A stretch of 54,526 bases of DNA. Origin: JBBIGV01 sp037447335 (GTDB taxonomy: Bacteria > Bacteroidota > Ignavibacteria > Ignavibacteriales > Ignavibacteriaceae). Where the stretch lies: assembly GCA_037447335.1 (NCBI GenBank), contig JBBIGV010000015.1, positions 1-54,526 on the forward strand. Direction: 5' to 3'. The number at the start of each line of letters is the position of its first letter. Position 1 is the first letter of the stretch. Both the position numbers and the translations under genes were made by a program. The notes beneath the pieces are model-generated. The model saw nothing but the letters and a program-made list of their open reading frames with translations, was not told the origin of the DNA and ran no database searches. Below, piece by piece: positions 8,394-16,978 of the stretch.

Positions 8394-9518
8394 ATGATTA
8401 AAATCCCTGCACACATCCGGAATCTTAAACCATATAAGGCAGGTAAACCGATTGAAGAACTTGCGAGAGAAAAAGGTATAAGTAAAATAGTTAAGCTTGC
8501 ATCAAATGAGAATCCGCTCGGTCCCTCACCCAAAGCTGTAGAAGCACTGACAAAGTATGTTGGATATCTGCACCGGTATACCGATCCGTCAGCTTTCAGA
8601 CTTGTAGATGCAATCGCAAAAAAATATAATAAGGAACCCGAACAGATTGTTGCCTGCAGCGGTTCGGATGCTTTGCTTCAATACATGATTACCGCTTTTA
8701 CTGGCGAGGACGATGAGATTGTTACTTCACAGGGAACTTTTATCGGGTGGTATGTTAATGCTGATAAGTACGGGAGAAAATCTGCTTTAGTTCCGTTAAA
8801 AAATTATCACTATAATTTATCTGCGATTGCTGATGCGATAAATGAAAAGACAAAAATAATTTATCTTGCAAATCCAAATAATCCAACCGGTACAATGTTT
8901 ACCAAACCGGAGTTTGAGCTGTTTCTGAATAAAATTCCTGAAAAAATACTGATCATTCTTGACGAGGCTTATACAATTTATGCTGAACACAGAGATGATT
9001 ATCCAAACGGACTGAATTATAATAACCGGAATCTTATTGTCACACGAACTCTTTCAAAAGCATACGGACTTGCGGGATTGCGAATAGGATTTGCTGTTGG
9101 AGGTCCTTCACTTATTAAAGAAATTTATAAAGTTAAACTCCCGTTCGAACCTAACCTTCTCGCACAGGAAGCTGCAATTGCCGCTCTCGATGATGATGAT
9201 TTTATTAAGAGAACAATCCAGACTAACAGCATATCACTCGGAAGAATGAAATCTTGTTTTGAATTGCTTGGGATTGAACAAGTCCCGACGGCGGCAAATT
9301 TTATTATGCTGGTTTTTCCTACGGAGCAATTCGCAGCAGCTTTTAATGAAGAGTGTCTGAATCGTGGATTGATATTAAGACACGTAAATACATTTGGCAT
9401 TCCAAACGGCGTACGAATAAATTCAGGTACTGAAGAGGAAACAGATTTTGCATTAAAAATTATTAAAGAGCTCTATCCCGCTTTAAAGGAAAAATTTAAG
9501 GAATCAGTTCAATCATAG
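8394..9518 (+). CDS. PLP aminotransferase, HisC-like, probable aromatic
   Basis: Fold type I aminotransferase of 374 aa. It shows NPNNPTG (160-166), Asp190/Tyr193 (LDEAY) and the PLP lysine Lys222 in TLSKAYGLAGLRIGF. By sequence it resembles histidinol-phosphate aminotransferase. By context, inside an HPPD/HmgA/FAH operon and with no other his gene in view, it more likely deaminates tyrosine to 4-hydroxyphenylpyruvate. HisC-family enzymes often accept aromatic amino acids. The family assignment is firm; the substrate is inferred, so no symbol is given. Confidence 0.85.
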   Translation: MIKIPAHIRNLKPYKAGKPIEELAREKGISKIVKLASNENPLGPSPKAVEALTKYVGYLHRYTDPSAFRLVDAIAKKYNKEPEQIVACSGSDALLQYMITAFTGEDDEIVTSQGTFIGWYVNADKYGRKSALVPLKNYHYNLSAIADAINEKTKIIYLANPNNPTGTMFTKPEFELFLNKIPEKILIILDEAYTIYAEHRDDYPNGLNYNNRNLIVTRTLSKAYGLAGLRIGFAVGGPSLIKEIYKVKLPFEPNLLAQEAAIAALDDDDFIKRTIQTNSISLGRMKSCFELLGIEQVPTAANFIMLVFPTEQFAAAFNEECLNRGLILRHVNTFGIPNGVRINSGTEEETDFALKIIKELYPALKEKFKESVQS

Positions 9519-9571
9519 AATTAATTCTTATCATTTAATTATCAGTGTAATCTGAATTATTGGAGTATAAA

Positions 9572-10588
9572 ATGAAATTAGTTACATATCAAAGTGGTGA
9601 AAAAGAAAGACTTGCTCTGATTGTTGAAGATAAAATTTATGACATGAAAAAGTCGGGAGCTCAAATTAATTTGAAGCTGCCGTCAAAGATGAAAAAATTA
9701 TTAAAAGGATTTCAGACTTATTTTCCGCAGGCAAAACTGCTTAATGACGCGGTAATAAACGGAACTGTTCAAGGTGGAATGAATGTGAATGATGTGAAGC
9801 TGCTTTCACCTGTTACAGAACCACCGTCATGCAGGGATGGCTATGCTTTTCGCCAGCATGTGGCTGCAGCTAGACAAAACAGGGGAGTGGAAATGATCCC
9901 CGAATTTGATCAGTATCCGGTATTTTACTTTACCAATCATAATGCAATTTTTGGTGAAGGTGAAATTCTTCTCGAAGAAGATCATTTTCAGAAGCTTGAC
10001 TTTGAACTTGAATGTGCAATAGTTATTGGAAAGAGAGGTAAGAATATTCGTGCAGAGGAAGCAGATTCATACATAGCGGGGTATACAATTATGAATGACT
10101 TCTCCGCAAGAACTCTTCAAATGGAAGAAATGAAATTGAACCTGGGTCCGGCTAAAGGTAAAGATTTTGCAACTACTTTAGGTCCTTGGCTTGTAACAAC
10201 GGATGAACTTGAACAATTTAAAATCGAAACTCCTGTCGGTAATAAATATGATTTAACAATGAAAGCATTTCACAACGGTAATCAGGTATCTGAAGGAAAT
10301 CTTAAAGATATGAACTGGACCTTTGCAGAAATTATTGAACGCGCATCCTATGGTGTAGAATTATTCCCGGGCGATGTAATCGGGTCGGGTACTGTCGGAA
10401 CCGGCTGTTATCTTGAACTCAACGGAACATGGGCAATAGAAGCAAAAGAAAAAGGAGAGGATTTTACTCCCGTCTGGCTTAATGATGGCGATGAAATCGA
10501 ATTGGATATATCCGGTTTGGGAAAACTCAGAAATAAAGTATTCAAAGCAAAAAACAGTTATTCAATTTTAGCTAAAAAGAAAATTTAG
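9572..10588 (+). CDS. fumarylacetoacetate hydrolase family protein
   Basis: 338 aa. I start it at ATG 9572, because a GGAG ribosome site sits 6 bases upstream; a TTG at 9560 would bury that site. It shows the FAH fold, with metal ligands in FELECAIVIG (Glu145, Glu147) and NDFSART (Asp176), and the active-site segment GPAKGKDFATTLGPW. In this operon it should hydrolyse fumarylacetoacetate to fumarate and acetoacetate. Some family members accept other acylpyruvates. It is 1 base from the next gene and surely co-transcribed. With no isomerase gene visible, it might also act on maleylacetoacetate; that is speculation. Confidence 0.88.
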   Translation: MKLVTYQSGEKERLALIVEDKIYDMKKSGAQINLKLPSKMKKLLKGFQTYFPQAKLLNDAVINGTVQGGMNVNDVKLLSPVTEPPSCRDGYAFRQHVAAARQNRGVEMIPEFDQYPVFYFTNHNAIFGEGEILLEEDHFQKLDFELECAIVIGKRGKNIRAEEADSYIAGYTIMNDFSARTLQMEEMKLNLGPAKGKDFATTLGPWLVTTDELEQFKIETPVGNKYDLTMKAFHNGNQVSEGNLKDMNWTFAEIIERASYGVELFPGDVIGSGTVGTGCYLELNGTWAIEAKEKGEDFTPVWLNDGDEIELDISGLGKLRNKVFKAKNSYSILAKKKI

Positions 10589-10589
10589 T

Positions 10590-11567
10590 ATGAATCACTA
10601 CGAACCAAAAGATTTAAGTGTCAGAGATGTTCACAGGTTACTTCTGGGTGGAGTAGCTCCACGCCCCATTGCACTAGTTTCAACATTGTCGGCAGATGGA
10701 ATACCGAATCTAAGTCCGTTTTCATTTTTTAACGCATTTGGTGCAAACCCGCCCATAGTTGCTTTTTCACCGAACAGGCGTGCAAGAGATGGTTCTGTGA
10801 AAGATACTTATAATAACATTTTAGCAACGAAAGAATGCGTGATAAATGCAGTCACCTATGCAATGGTCGAACAGGTTAGCCTTGCTTCTGCTGAATACCC
10901 GCCTGAAGTAAATGAATTTATTAAGAGCGGGCTTACACCCATACCATCTGATTTAGTGAAAGCCAGCAGAGTTAAAGAATCACCTTTTCAAATGGAATGT
11001 AAATTAAAACAAATGGTAAGTTTTGGCGAGCAGGGAGTATCGGCAAATTTAGCTATCTGCGAAGTTATAAAGTTTCATGTTGCTGATGATATAATTGAAA
11101 ACGGAATTATTCAACCGGAACTTATTGATCTTGTTGCAAGAATGTCCGGCGATTATTATTGCCGTGCAAGTGGTGAATCGATTTTTGTTGTCCGAAAACC
11201 CGAGCAGAAAAAGTGCGTTGGTATTGATCAATTGCCAGACTTTATTAAACAGTCGCATATTTACAGTGCAAATAATCTGGCAAAATTCGGAAACACCGAG
11301 AAGCTGCCAGGTTCCGATGAAGTGACCAGCGCCGTCAATAAAATTTTTGAAGAAAACCTTCTTCCTGAAGAGCCGACCAAAGAATTGTTTTACCGTTACT
11401 ACCGGATAAAAAATCACAAACAAATGTTCTATACTGCGCTTGGTTTAATAAAATTATCACATCCTGACAACAGAATATTTGTCGAACTCTCCGCTAAATG
11501 TGCTATAGAAAATGATGATACGGAATTAGCTCTTATTGCCGCTTTGTATGCAGGGTCTTTGCATTGA
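10590..11567 (+). CDS. flavin reductase-like domain protein
   Basis: 325 aa. Residues about 12-190 match the FMN-binding flavin reductase-like split-barrel family (PF01613): VAPRPIALVSTLSADGIPN, then LSPFSFFNAFGANPPIVAFS. Residues about 200-325 form a mostly helical extension not found in short flavin reductases (EEPTKELFYRYYRIKNHKQ and a C-terminal helical pair). Related proteins sit beside tyrosine-degradation genes in other Bacteroidota, as I recall, but their reaction is not known to me. Candidate roles are a reductase for a partner oxygenase, a detoxifying enzyme, or the missing isomerisation step. It is tightly coupled to the FAH gene. Confidence 0.75.
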   Translation: MNHYEPKDLSVRDVHRLLLGGVAPRPIALVSTLSADGIPNLSPFSFFNAFGANPPIVAFSPNRRARDGSVKDTYNNILATKECVINAVTYAMVEQVSLASAEYPPEVNEFIKSGLTPIPSDLVKASRVKESPFQMECKLKQMVSFGEQGVSANLAICEVIKFHVADDIIENGIIQPELIDLVARMSGDYYCRASGESIFVVRKPEQKKCVGIDQLPDFIKQSHIYSANNLAKFGNTEKLPGSDEVTSAVNKIFEENLLPEEPTKELFYRYYRIKNHKQMFYTALGLIKLSHPDNRIFVELSAKCAIENDDTELALIAALYAGSLH

Positions 11568-11588
11568 TAATTATTCGGAAGGTGTAAG

Positions 11589-13550
11589 TTGAACAAACCG
11601 CTCTGGATACCATCAGAAGAAAAAATTCACAACTCAAATCTCTTCAACTATATGAAGAGAATAGGGAAGAAAACCGGTAAAGATTTTTCTTCTTATGAAC
11701 AATTATATGACTGGTCAGTTAACCACATAGAAGATTTTTGGAAGTCAATCTGGGAATTGTCTGGTATTGTTCATTCAAAATCTTATGAGAAAGTTCTTTC
11801 TGAAAATAAAATGCCCGGAGCTAAATGGTTTGAAGGTGCACAATTAAACTTTGCTGAGAATCTCCTCAAGTTCAGAGACGATAACATTGCTATAATAAGT
11901 CTCAGAGAAAATTACCCGACTATTAAGATTACATACAAACAACTCTATGAGCTAACAGCCAGATGCGCACAAGGACTGAAAAGCATCGGCATAAAAAAGG
12001 GAGACAGGGTTGCGGCATTCACTACAAATATACCTGAAGCGATTATTGGTATGCTGGCTGCAACAAGTATAGGGGCAATCTGGTCATCGTGCTCCCCAGA
12101 TTTTGGATTGCAGGGTGTACTGGATAGGTTTGGGCAAATTCAGCCTAAAGTTCTTTTTGCCGTTAAATCATACTACTACGGAGGAAAGAGGATTGATTGT
12201 TCGGAGAAGATAATGCACTTTGTGGAAAACCTCCCTGATACTGAAAAAGTAATCCTTCTCGATGAATATTTCGACTTCAAAGGAAGCAATATTACTAATG
12301 ATATAATACGGGGTAAGTCATTGTATTTTAGTGAGTTAATAGACAATTCTTCACAACAAATTGAATTTGAGCAGTTGGATTTTGATCATCCGGTGTATGT
12401 AATGTATTCTTCCGGTACAACCGGTAAACCGAAGTGTATCGTTCATGGAGCAGGGGGCACACTTCTCCAACACTTCAAGGAACACTACCTGCATACCGAT
12501 TTAAAGCGCGACGATGTAATTTTCTACTTTACAACCTGCGGCTGGATGATGTGGAATTGGCTTGTTAGCTCTTTACAGGTGGGAGCAAGAGTTTTTTTGT
12601 ATGATGGCAATCCATCGCATCCTGATATTCGCGTCTTATGGAAGAATACAGAACTGGAACGAATCTCTATCTTTGGTACAAGCCCGAAATACCTTTCGTT
12701 CTGTCAGAAAGCCGGGATATCGCCTAAAGATGAATTTGATCTTTCTTCACTGAGAATAATTCTCTCAACCGGCTCGCCCCTGTCAGTTGAAAACTTTGAG
12801 TATGTTTACCGGTATATAAAAGCGGATGTGCAGCTTTCATCAATTTCCGGCGGTACTGATATTATCAGTTGTTTTATACTTGGTAATCCTATCTTACCGG
12901 TGTATGCCGGAGAGATTCAATGCAGGGGATTAGGGATGAGGGTGGAAGCATATAATGAAACAGGTAAGCCAATAATAAAACAAAAAGGTGAATTGGTTTG
13001 CACTGCACCATTTCCTTCTATGCCCGTTTATTTCTGGAATGAGAAGGATGGAAGCAAATATCGTTCAGCATATTTTGATCACTTTCCCGGAATATGGAGA
13101 CACGGTGATTACATTGAAATAACGCGTGAAGGAGGAATCATTGTTCATGGCAGATCTGACGCCACACTAAATCCAGGAGGAGTGAGAATAGGGACTGCTG
13201 AGATTTACAGAATTGTAGAAAGAGTTGAAGGTATTACTGATAGTCTCGTAGTCGGACAGAAATGGGGAAATGATGTACGTGTTGTATTATTTGTAGTTCT
13301 AAGAGATGGGGTTATTCTCGACAAAGGATTAACGGACAAGATAAAAAACAATATAAGAACATCAGCAACACCTCGTCATGTTCCTGCTAAAATCATTCAG
13401 GTAAAAGAAATTCCTTACACAATCAGCGGCAAAAAAGTTGAACTTGCTGTAACAAAAATTCTTAACGGAGAAAATGTCGATAATAAAGATGCGCTTGCCA
13501 ATCCCCATGCGCTTGAACAGTTTTATACACTGCCTGAACTTAATGATTAG
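11589..13550 (+). CDS. aacS: acetoacetyl-CoA synthetase
   Basis: Adenylate-forming acyl-CoA synthetase of 653 aa, matching AacS length. It shows the P-loop-like YSSGTTGKPKCIVHG, the FTTCGWMMWNW region typical of AacS, the hinge motif HGRSDATLNPGGVRIG and the C-terminal TISGKK with catalytic Lys615. It activates acetoacetate, the product of the FAH step, so the operon ends at acetoacetyl-CoA ready for thiolysis. The start is TTG 11589, preceded by a GGAAGGTG ribosome site. It is the last large gene of the tyrosine operon. Confidence 0.92.
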   Translation: MNKPLWIPSEEKIHNSNLFNYMKRIGKKTGKDFSSYEQLYDWSVNHIEDFWKSIWELSGIVHSKSYEKVLSENKMPGAKWFEGAQLNFAENLLKFRDDNIAIISLRENYPTIKITYKQLYELTARCAQGLKSIGIKKGDRVAAFTTNIPEAIIGMLAATSIGAIWSSCSPDFGLQGVLDRFGQIQPKVLFAVKSYYYGGKRIDCSEKIMHFVENLPDTEKVILLDEYFDFKGSNITNDIIRGKSLYFSELIDNSSQQIEFEQLDFDHPVYVMYSSGTTGKPKCIVHGAGGTLLQHFKEHYLHTDLKRDDVIFYFTTCGWMMWNWLVSSLQVGARVFLYDGNPSHPDIRVLWKNTELERISIFGTSPKYLSFCQKAGISPKDEFDLSSLRIILSTGSPLSVENFEYVYRYIKADVQLSSISGGTDIISCFILGNPILPVYAGEIQCRGLGMRVEAYNETGKPIIKQKGELVCTAPFPSMPVYFWNEKDGSKYRSAYFDHFPGIWRHGDYIEITREGGIIVHGRSDATLNPGGVRIGTAEIYRIVERVEGITDSLVVGQKWGNDVRVVLFVVLRDGVILDKGLTDKIKNNIRTSATPRHVPAKIIQVKEIPYTISGKKVELAVTKILNGENVDNKDALANPHALEQFYTLPELND

Positions 13551-13561
13551 CCGGAGGTTTT

Positions 13562-13585
13562 ATGCTGATGGCTGCAAATCAATAA
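13562..13585 (+). other. seven-codon minigene with strong ribosome site
   Basis: Right after the aacS stop, CCGGAGG (13551-13557) is followed at good spacing by ATG 13562 and a stop after seven codons (MLMAANQ). It may be a decayed gene start, a chance match, or a tiny leader. Expression is not shown by sequence. Confidence 0.2.
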
Positions 13586-13652
13586 AATCATTTGTTATTG
13601 ACAAATTATAACATACTTATTTATCGCCGGCATCAGGTAAAAATTTTTAACA

Positions 13653-13679
13653 TTGTTGGATTTGATATAAATAATTTTG
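13653..13679 (+). promoter_or_regulatory. weak candidate promoter of STAS gene
   Basis: TAATTTTG at 13672-13679 fits TAnnTTTG, with a TTG 16 bases upstream at 13653-13655. That spacing is shorter than the usual 19-20 bases. The STAS ATG is 40 bases downstream. Confidence 0.3.
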
Positions 13680-13719
13680 TTATATTCGACCCGGTTAATA
13701 AACAACAACAAGGTATTAG

Positions 13720-14079
13720 ATGAATTTTTCAAAAGAAATTAACGGTGATGTGATTATTGAAACGGTTAACATTACCCGTGCAACTGCACAATATTCCGAA
13801 GAGTTCAGGCGCATATTAAAAGAAGATATTGATAATGGGTGGAGAAGTATTGTTGTGGATTTGAGTAAATGCGAATTTGTTGATTCGACTTTCTTAAGTT
13901 CATTGGTTTCTGCATTAAAAGTTTTATCGGGAGTAAACGGACATCTTAAAGTTGTGTCGTTGAGTTCCGAAGTGCAGTCTTTGCTGGAATTGACGGGAAC
14001 CTCTAAAGTTCTCGAAATACTTCCTGACAAGGAAGCAGCCATTAAGAGTTTCTCAGAGAACAAAAAACGAGCGGTTTAA
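13720..14079 (+). CDS. STAS domain protein, anti-sigma antagonist-like
   Basis: 119-aa single STAS domain of the SpoIIAA/RsbV type. The phosphorylation loop reads CEFVDSTFLSSLVSAL (about residues 51-66), where a Ser or Thr after the Asp is the expected target of a serine kinase. Such proteins sequester anti-sigma factors or act as phosphorelay switches. No kinase, phosphatase or sigma gene lies nearby, so partners must be elsewhere. It appears monocistronic, with its own upstream region and a convergent gene after it. Confidence 0.85.
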   Translation: MNFSKEINGDVIIETVNITRATAQYSEEFRRILKEDIDNGWRSIVVDLSKCEFVDSTFLSSLVSALKVLSGVNGHLKVVSLSSEVQSLLELTGTSKVLEILPDKEAAIKSFSENKKRAV

Positions 14080-14149
14080 CAAATCAGTATAAAACTAATC
14101 TCTTATTGCTCCAAAACATCAAAATACAGCAATCGTTATAAATCAGATT

Positions 14150-15565
14150 TCAGGTACTTACCTTTTCCGTTAAAGATGAGTGAGTATTAAATCCTTTCTT
14201 TTTCCAGGCTTCAATTCCCCCCGTAAAGTTTAATACATCATTGAATCCGTATTTTAACAGCAAACTTGCTGCAACACTTGATCTGTCGCCGCTATTGCAA
14301 TAAACTACAATTGGTTTTCCGGAAGGGAGAGAGTCAAGTTTATCGGGAATACTACCGGCATGAGTGTTTAATGAACCGGGGATACTTTCTTCTTCAAATT
14401 CGGTTTTGCCCCTTACATCAATAACGAAATAATCATCCGGTTTTTGATGCAGTTCTTCTGCAGAAATCAATGAAAGTTTTTTCAGATTCTGACCTGTAAG
14501 ATTAATTTTTTCAATATCAGGGAAGTAACCGAAAATATTATCGAGTCCTATTCTTATTAAGGATTTGGTAATGTCTTCTATTCTATCATCGGAAGCGATA
14601 AGGATAAATGGTTTTTCATAATCAAGCAGCCAGCCAGCCCATGTTGATAAAGAATTATTATCCTGAATATTCAGACTGCCGGTAATATGACCCTCAGCAA
14701 ATTTATTTTTCTTTCTGGTATCAACAATCGTCATTCCTATTCCTGCTGCATCCTGAAATTGAGCCACAGATAAGCGTGCAGGGTGTGGAATGCTGCCGAG
14801 GATTTTGGGACCATTTTTATTCATCCTTTTCATCATCGCAAAATATTTTGGCGGTTCTGGCTGCCCTTCAAGAAGTTTTTCGATAAACTTATTTTCATCC
14901 TCTATTTGAAGTGCCCAGTTCACCAGTTTTTCATAACCGATTGTTGAGCCGGGAACAGCTCCAAGAGCTTTTCCGCATGCTGATCCGGCGCCGTGCCCGG
15001 GCCAAAGCTGAATATGATCAGGCAACTGCTTAAACTTCCGGAGTGAAGCAAACATCTGACGAGCTCCTGTCTCCATTGACCCTTCGTAACCGGCTGCAAC
15101 TTCCAGAAGATCAGGTCTTCCGACATCACCAACAAAAACAAAATCACCGGTAAAAATCATAATTGGTTTTTCACTTGCAGGCAAATCAGTTAGTAAAAAT
15201 GAAATATGTTCGGGTGTATGACCGGGAGTATGAATTACATCAAATCTCAGATTGCCAACAAAAAATGAATCACCGTCTTTTAAGCCAGTATGGTCAAACT
15301 GATATGCCCAATCTTCACCACCTAAATCAGAGAGAAAAATTTTAGCGCCGGTTAAAGCAGCCAGTTCTCGTGATCCGCTAAGGAAATCAGCATGGATGTG
15401 AGTTTCTGTTACGTGTGTTATGTTTAACCTTTCCCTTGCTGCAACCTCAAGGTAGGTATGAATATCTCTTTTAGGGTCCATTACAATTGCTTCTTTTGTT
15501 GCCTGGCAGCCAATGATATAGCTTGCCTGAGCTAATCCTTTGTCATATATCCTTTCAAAAAACAT
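14150..15565 (-). CDS. persulfide dioxygenase-rhodanese fusion, CstB-like
   Basis: 471 aa with three domains. Residues 1-255 are an ETHE1-type metallo-beta-lactamase fold: THIHADFLSG gives His56, His58 and Asp60, followed by His116 (TPGHTPEH), Asp141 (TGDFVF) and His191 (PGHG). Residues about 265-355 are a degenerate rhodanese with ASDDR where the active Cys would be. Residues about 365-460 are an active-looking rhodanese with Cys423 in VVYCNSGDRSS. This order matches staphylococcal CstB, which oxidises and disproportionates persulfides to thiosulfate. With the next two genes it forms a sulfide-detoxification operon. The family is firm; the exact product is inferred. Confidence 0.88.
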   Translation of the reverse strand: MFFERIYDKGLAQASYIIGCQATKEAIVMDPKRDIHTYLEVAARERLNITHVTETHIHADFLSGSRELAALTGAKIFLSDLGGEDWAYQFDHTGLKDGDSFFVGNLRFDVIHTPGHTPEHISFLLTDLPASEKPIMIFTGDFVFVGDVGRPDLLEVAAGYEGSMETGARQMFASLRKFKQLPDHIQLWPGHGAGSACGKALGAVPGSTIGYEKLVNWALQIEDENKFIEKLLEGQPEPPKYFAMMKRMNKNGPKILGSIPHPARLSVAQFQDAAGIGMTIVDTRKKNKFAEGHITGSLNIQDNNSLSTWAGWLLDYEKPFILIASDDRIEDITKSLIRIGLDNIFGYFPDIEKINLTGQNLKKLSLISAEELHQKPDDYFVIDVRGKTEFEEESIPGSLNTHAGSIPDKLDSLPSGKPIVVYCNSGDRSSVAASLLLKYGFNDVLNFTGGIEAWKKKGFNTHSSLTEKVST

Positions 15566-15589
15566 GCTGATTACTCCTTCCTCATAAAT

Positions 15590-15937
15590 CTATTCTGTTA
15601 CTAAGGGCTCCATCCAACCGAGAATTCCTGGTGCAAGATTAACAACATTTTTAAACCCTGCCCTGGTCATAAACATTCCTGCGTGATAACTTCTGTTGCC
15701 GCTTCTGCAATAAAGGTAATAATTTTTTTGTCTGTCAAGATTGTCAATTTCAGTTTGAAAAGCAGGATTCATAATATCAATTAAAATCGATTGAGGAATA
15801 TGACCGTTGTTATATTCAAATTTGGTTCTTACATCGATTAAAACAGCACCGGGATCATTTTTAAGTCTTTCCGCAAATGCACTCGCATTAAGATTAATAA
15901 GTGAAATCGTATTTGCTTGTTTTTGTTCAAAGCTCAT
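15590..15937 (-). CDS. single-domain rhodanese
   Basis: 115-aa sulfurtransferase with one rhodanese domain. The catalytic loop YCRSGNRS holds Cys77, and the structural motif VLIDVRTKFEYNNGHIPQS is intact. There is no signal peptide, so it is cytoplasmic. It probably carries sulfane sulfur to or from the CstB-like protein 24 bases downstream, and is itself 11 bases from the exporter gene upstream; all three are co-transcribed. It resembles CstA-associated or GlpE/PspE-type rhodaneses but lacks the TusA domain of CstA. Confidence 0.88.
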   Translation of the reverse strand: MSFEQKQANTISLINLNASAFAERLKNDPGAVLIDVRTKFEYNNGHIPQSILIDIMNPAFQTEIDNLDRQKNYYLYCRSGNRSYHAGMFMTRAGFKNVVNLAPGILGWMEPLVTE

Positions 15938-15948
15938 GAAATCTCCGG

Positions 15949-16746
15949 TTAAGTATTGTTTAATAATTCTTTAATAATTATATAAATCCCCATCAACAAA
16001 ATGAACCAGCCAAAAGCAGGTTTTAATTTTGCATCAGATAAAAAATTTGAAAAATAGCTTCCGATAAAAATACCGGTTACTGCAAAAGCAGAAAACCCGC
16101 CAAGCAGAAACCAATCAAATTGATATGTCCCCATCAGATCGCCCATAAAACCTATGAGAAACTTAACCGCAATTATCAGAAGTGAAGTTCCGACTGCTAC
16201 CTTCATAGGGAGACGTGCAAATATTACAAGTGCAGGTATTATCAGAAAACCTCCGCCGGCTCCGAGTAATCCTGTAAAAATTCCAACTATAAATCCTTCA
16301 ACAAAAATAAGTGCATAATTTAATTTCTGGATCTGATCGTCAGTATGAGGAATTCGGTTTTTAATCATAGTAACTGAAGCCATTACCATCAGCACTGCAA
16401 ACAAAATCATAACTGCAATATCTTTATTAATGATGAGAGTATTAATGCTGAATAAGTTTTCCGGGATTGCCGGTAAGATATATTTTCTTGTAATGAATAC
16501 CGCAATCAGTGAAGGCACTCCAAATACAAAAGCAGTTTTGATACTGACAAGGTCTTTCTTAAAATATCTCAGTGAACCAACAAGGCTTGTCAATCCTACT
16601 ACGAACAAAGAATAAGCTGTCGCAGGTACAGGCGCAATCCCCATTAAATAAACCAGGGCGGGGACGGTAAGAATCGAACCTCCACCACCAATTAAACCAA
16701 GGGATATGCCTATAACTACAGCAGAAAAATAGCCGAGAAATTCCAT
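15949..16746 (-). CDS. TauE/SafE family sulfite/anion exporter
   Basis: 265-aa integral membrane protein with about 7-8 hydrophobic helices in two repeats. The repeats are marked by GISLGLIGGGGSILTVPALV near the N-terminus and GIFTGLLGAGGGFLIIPALV in the middle, the paired glycine-rich motifs of the TauE/SafE family. Members export sulfite, thiosulfate or organosulfonates. Here, as the first gene of the persulfide operon, it plausibly expels the sulfur oxyanion made by the CstB-like enzyme. The start ATG 16746 lies 33 bases from a good candidate promoter. Confidence 0.88.
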   Translation of the reverse strand: MEFLGYFSAVVIGISLGLIGGGGSILTVPALVYLMGIAPVPATAYSLFVVGLTSLVGSLRYFKKDLVSIKTAFVFGVPSLIAVFITRKYILPAIPENLFSINTLIINKDIAVMILFAVLMVMASVTMIKNRIPHTDDQIQKLNYALIFVEGFIVGIFTGLLGAGGGFLIIPALVIFARLPMKVAVGTSLLIIAVKFLIGFMGDLMGTYQFDWFLLGGFSAFAVTGIFIGSYFSNFLSDAKLKPAFGWFILLMGIYIIIKELLNNT

Positions 16747-16778
16747 TTGATCAGAAATTATAGTTTTGAAAATTGCTG

Positions 16779-16809
16779 CTAATTTATGCTGCGTATGATG
16801 TTTATCAAA
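16779..16809 (-). promoter_or_regulatory. candidate promoter of sulfur operon
   Basis: On the minus strand TTTG (16809-16806), a 19-base spacer and TAAATTAG (16786-16779) match the Bacteroidota -33/-7 pattern with one mismatch. The exporter ATG follows 33 bases later. Function is inferred. Confidence 0.5.
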
Positions 16810-16908
16810 ATATTAAGATTCTGAATCGGTATGTTCATACTTTAAATTAGTCTTAAGTTCTGAAGTAATAGTGTCTCTGTGTAGTTTTCATTTTAGGGGC
16901 ATCTTCTT

Positions 16909-16916
16909 TATATTTG
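16909..16916 (+). promoter_or_regulatory. candidate -7 element for dehydrogenase operon
   Basis: TATATTTG matches TAnnTTTG exactly and lies 36 bases before ATG 16952. The expected -33 position has only TTTT, so the assignment is tentative. Confidence 0.35.
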
Positions 16917-16917
16917 T

Positions 16918-16978
16918 TCACTAATTCTCACTAATTCGGAATTCATTTTTTATGTCTAATATGTCTAATATGTCTAAT
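16918..16978 (+). repeat. two tandem repeats flanking the E3 start codon
   Basis: TCACTAATTC occurs twice in tandem (16918-16937). A 9-base unit ATGTCTAAT then occurs three times in tandem (16952-16978), directly before another ATG at 16979. Each 9-base unit contributes an in-frame start codon. Confidence 0.9.
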
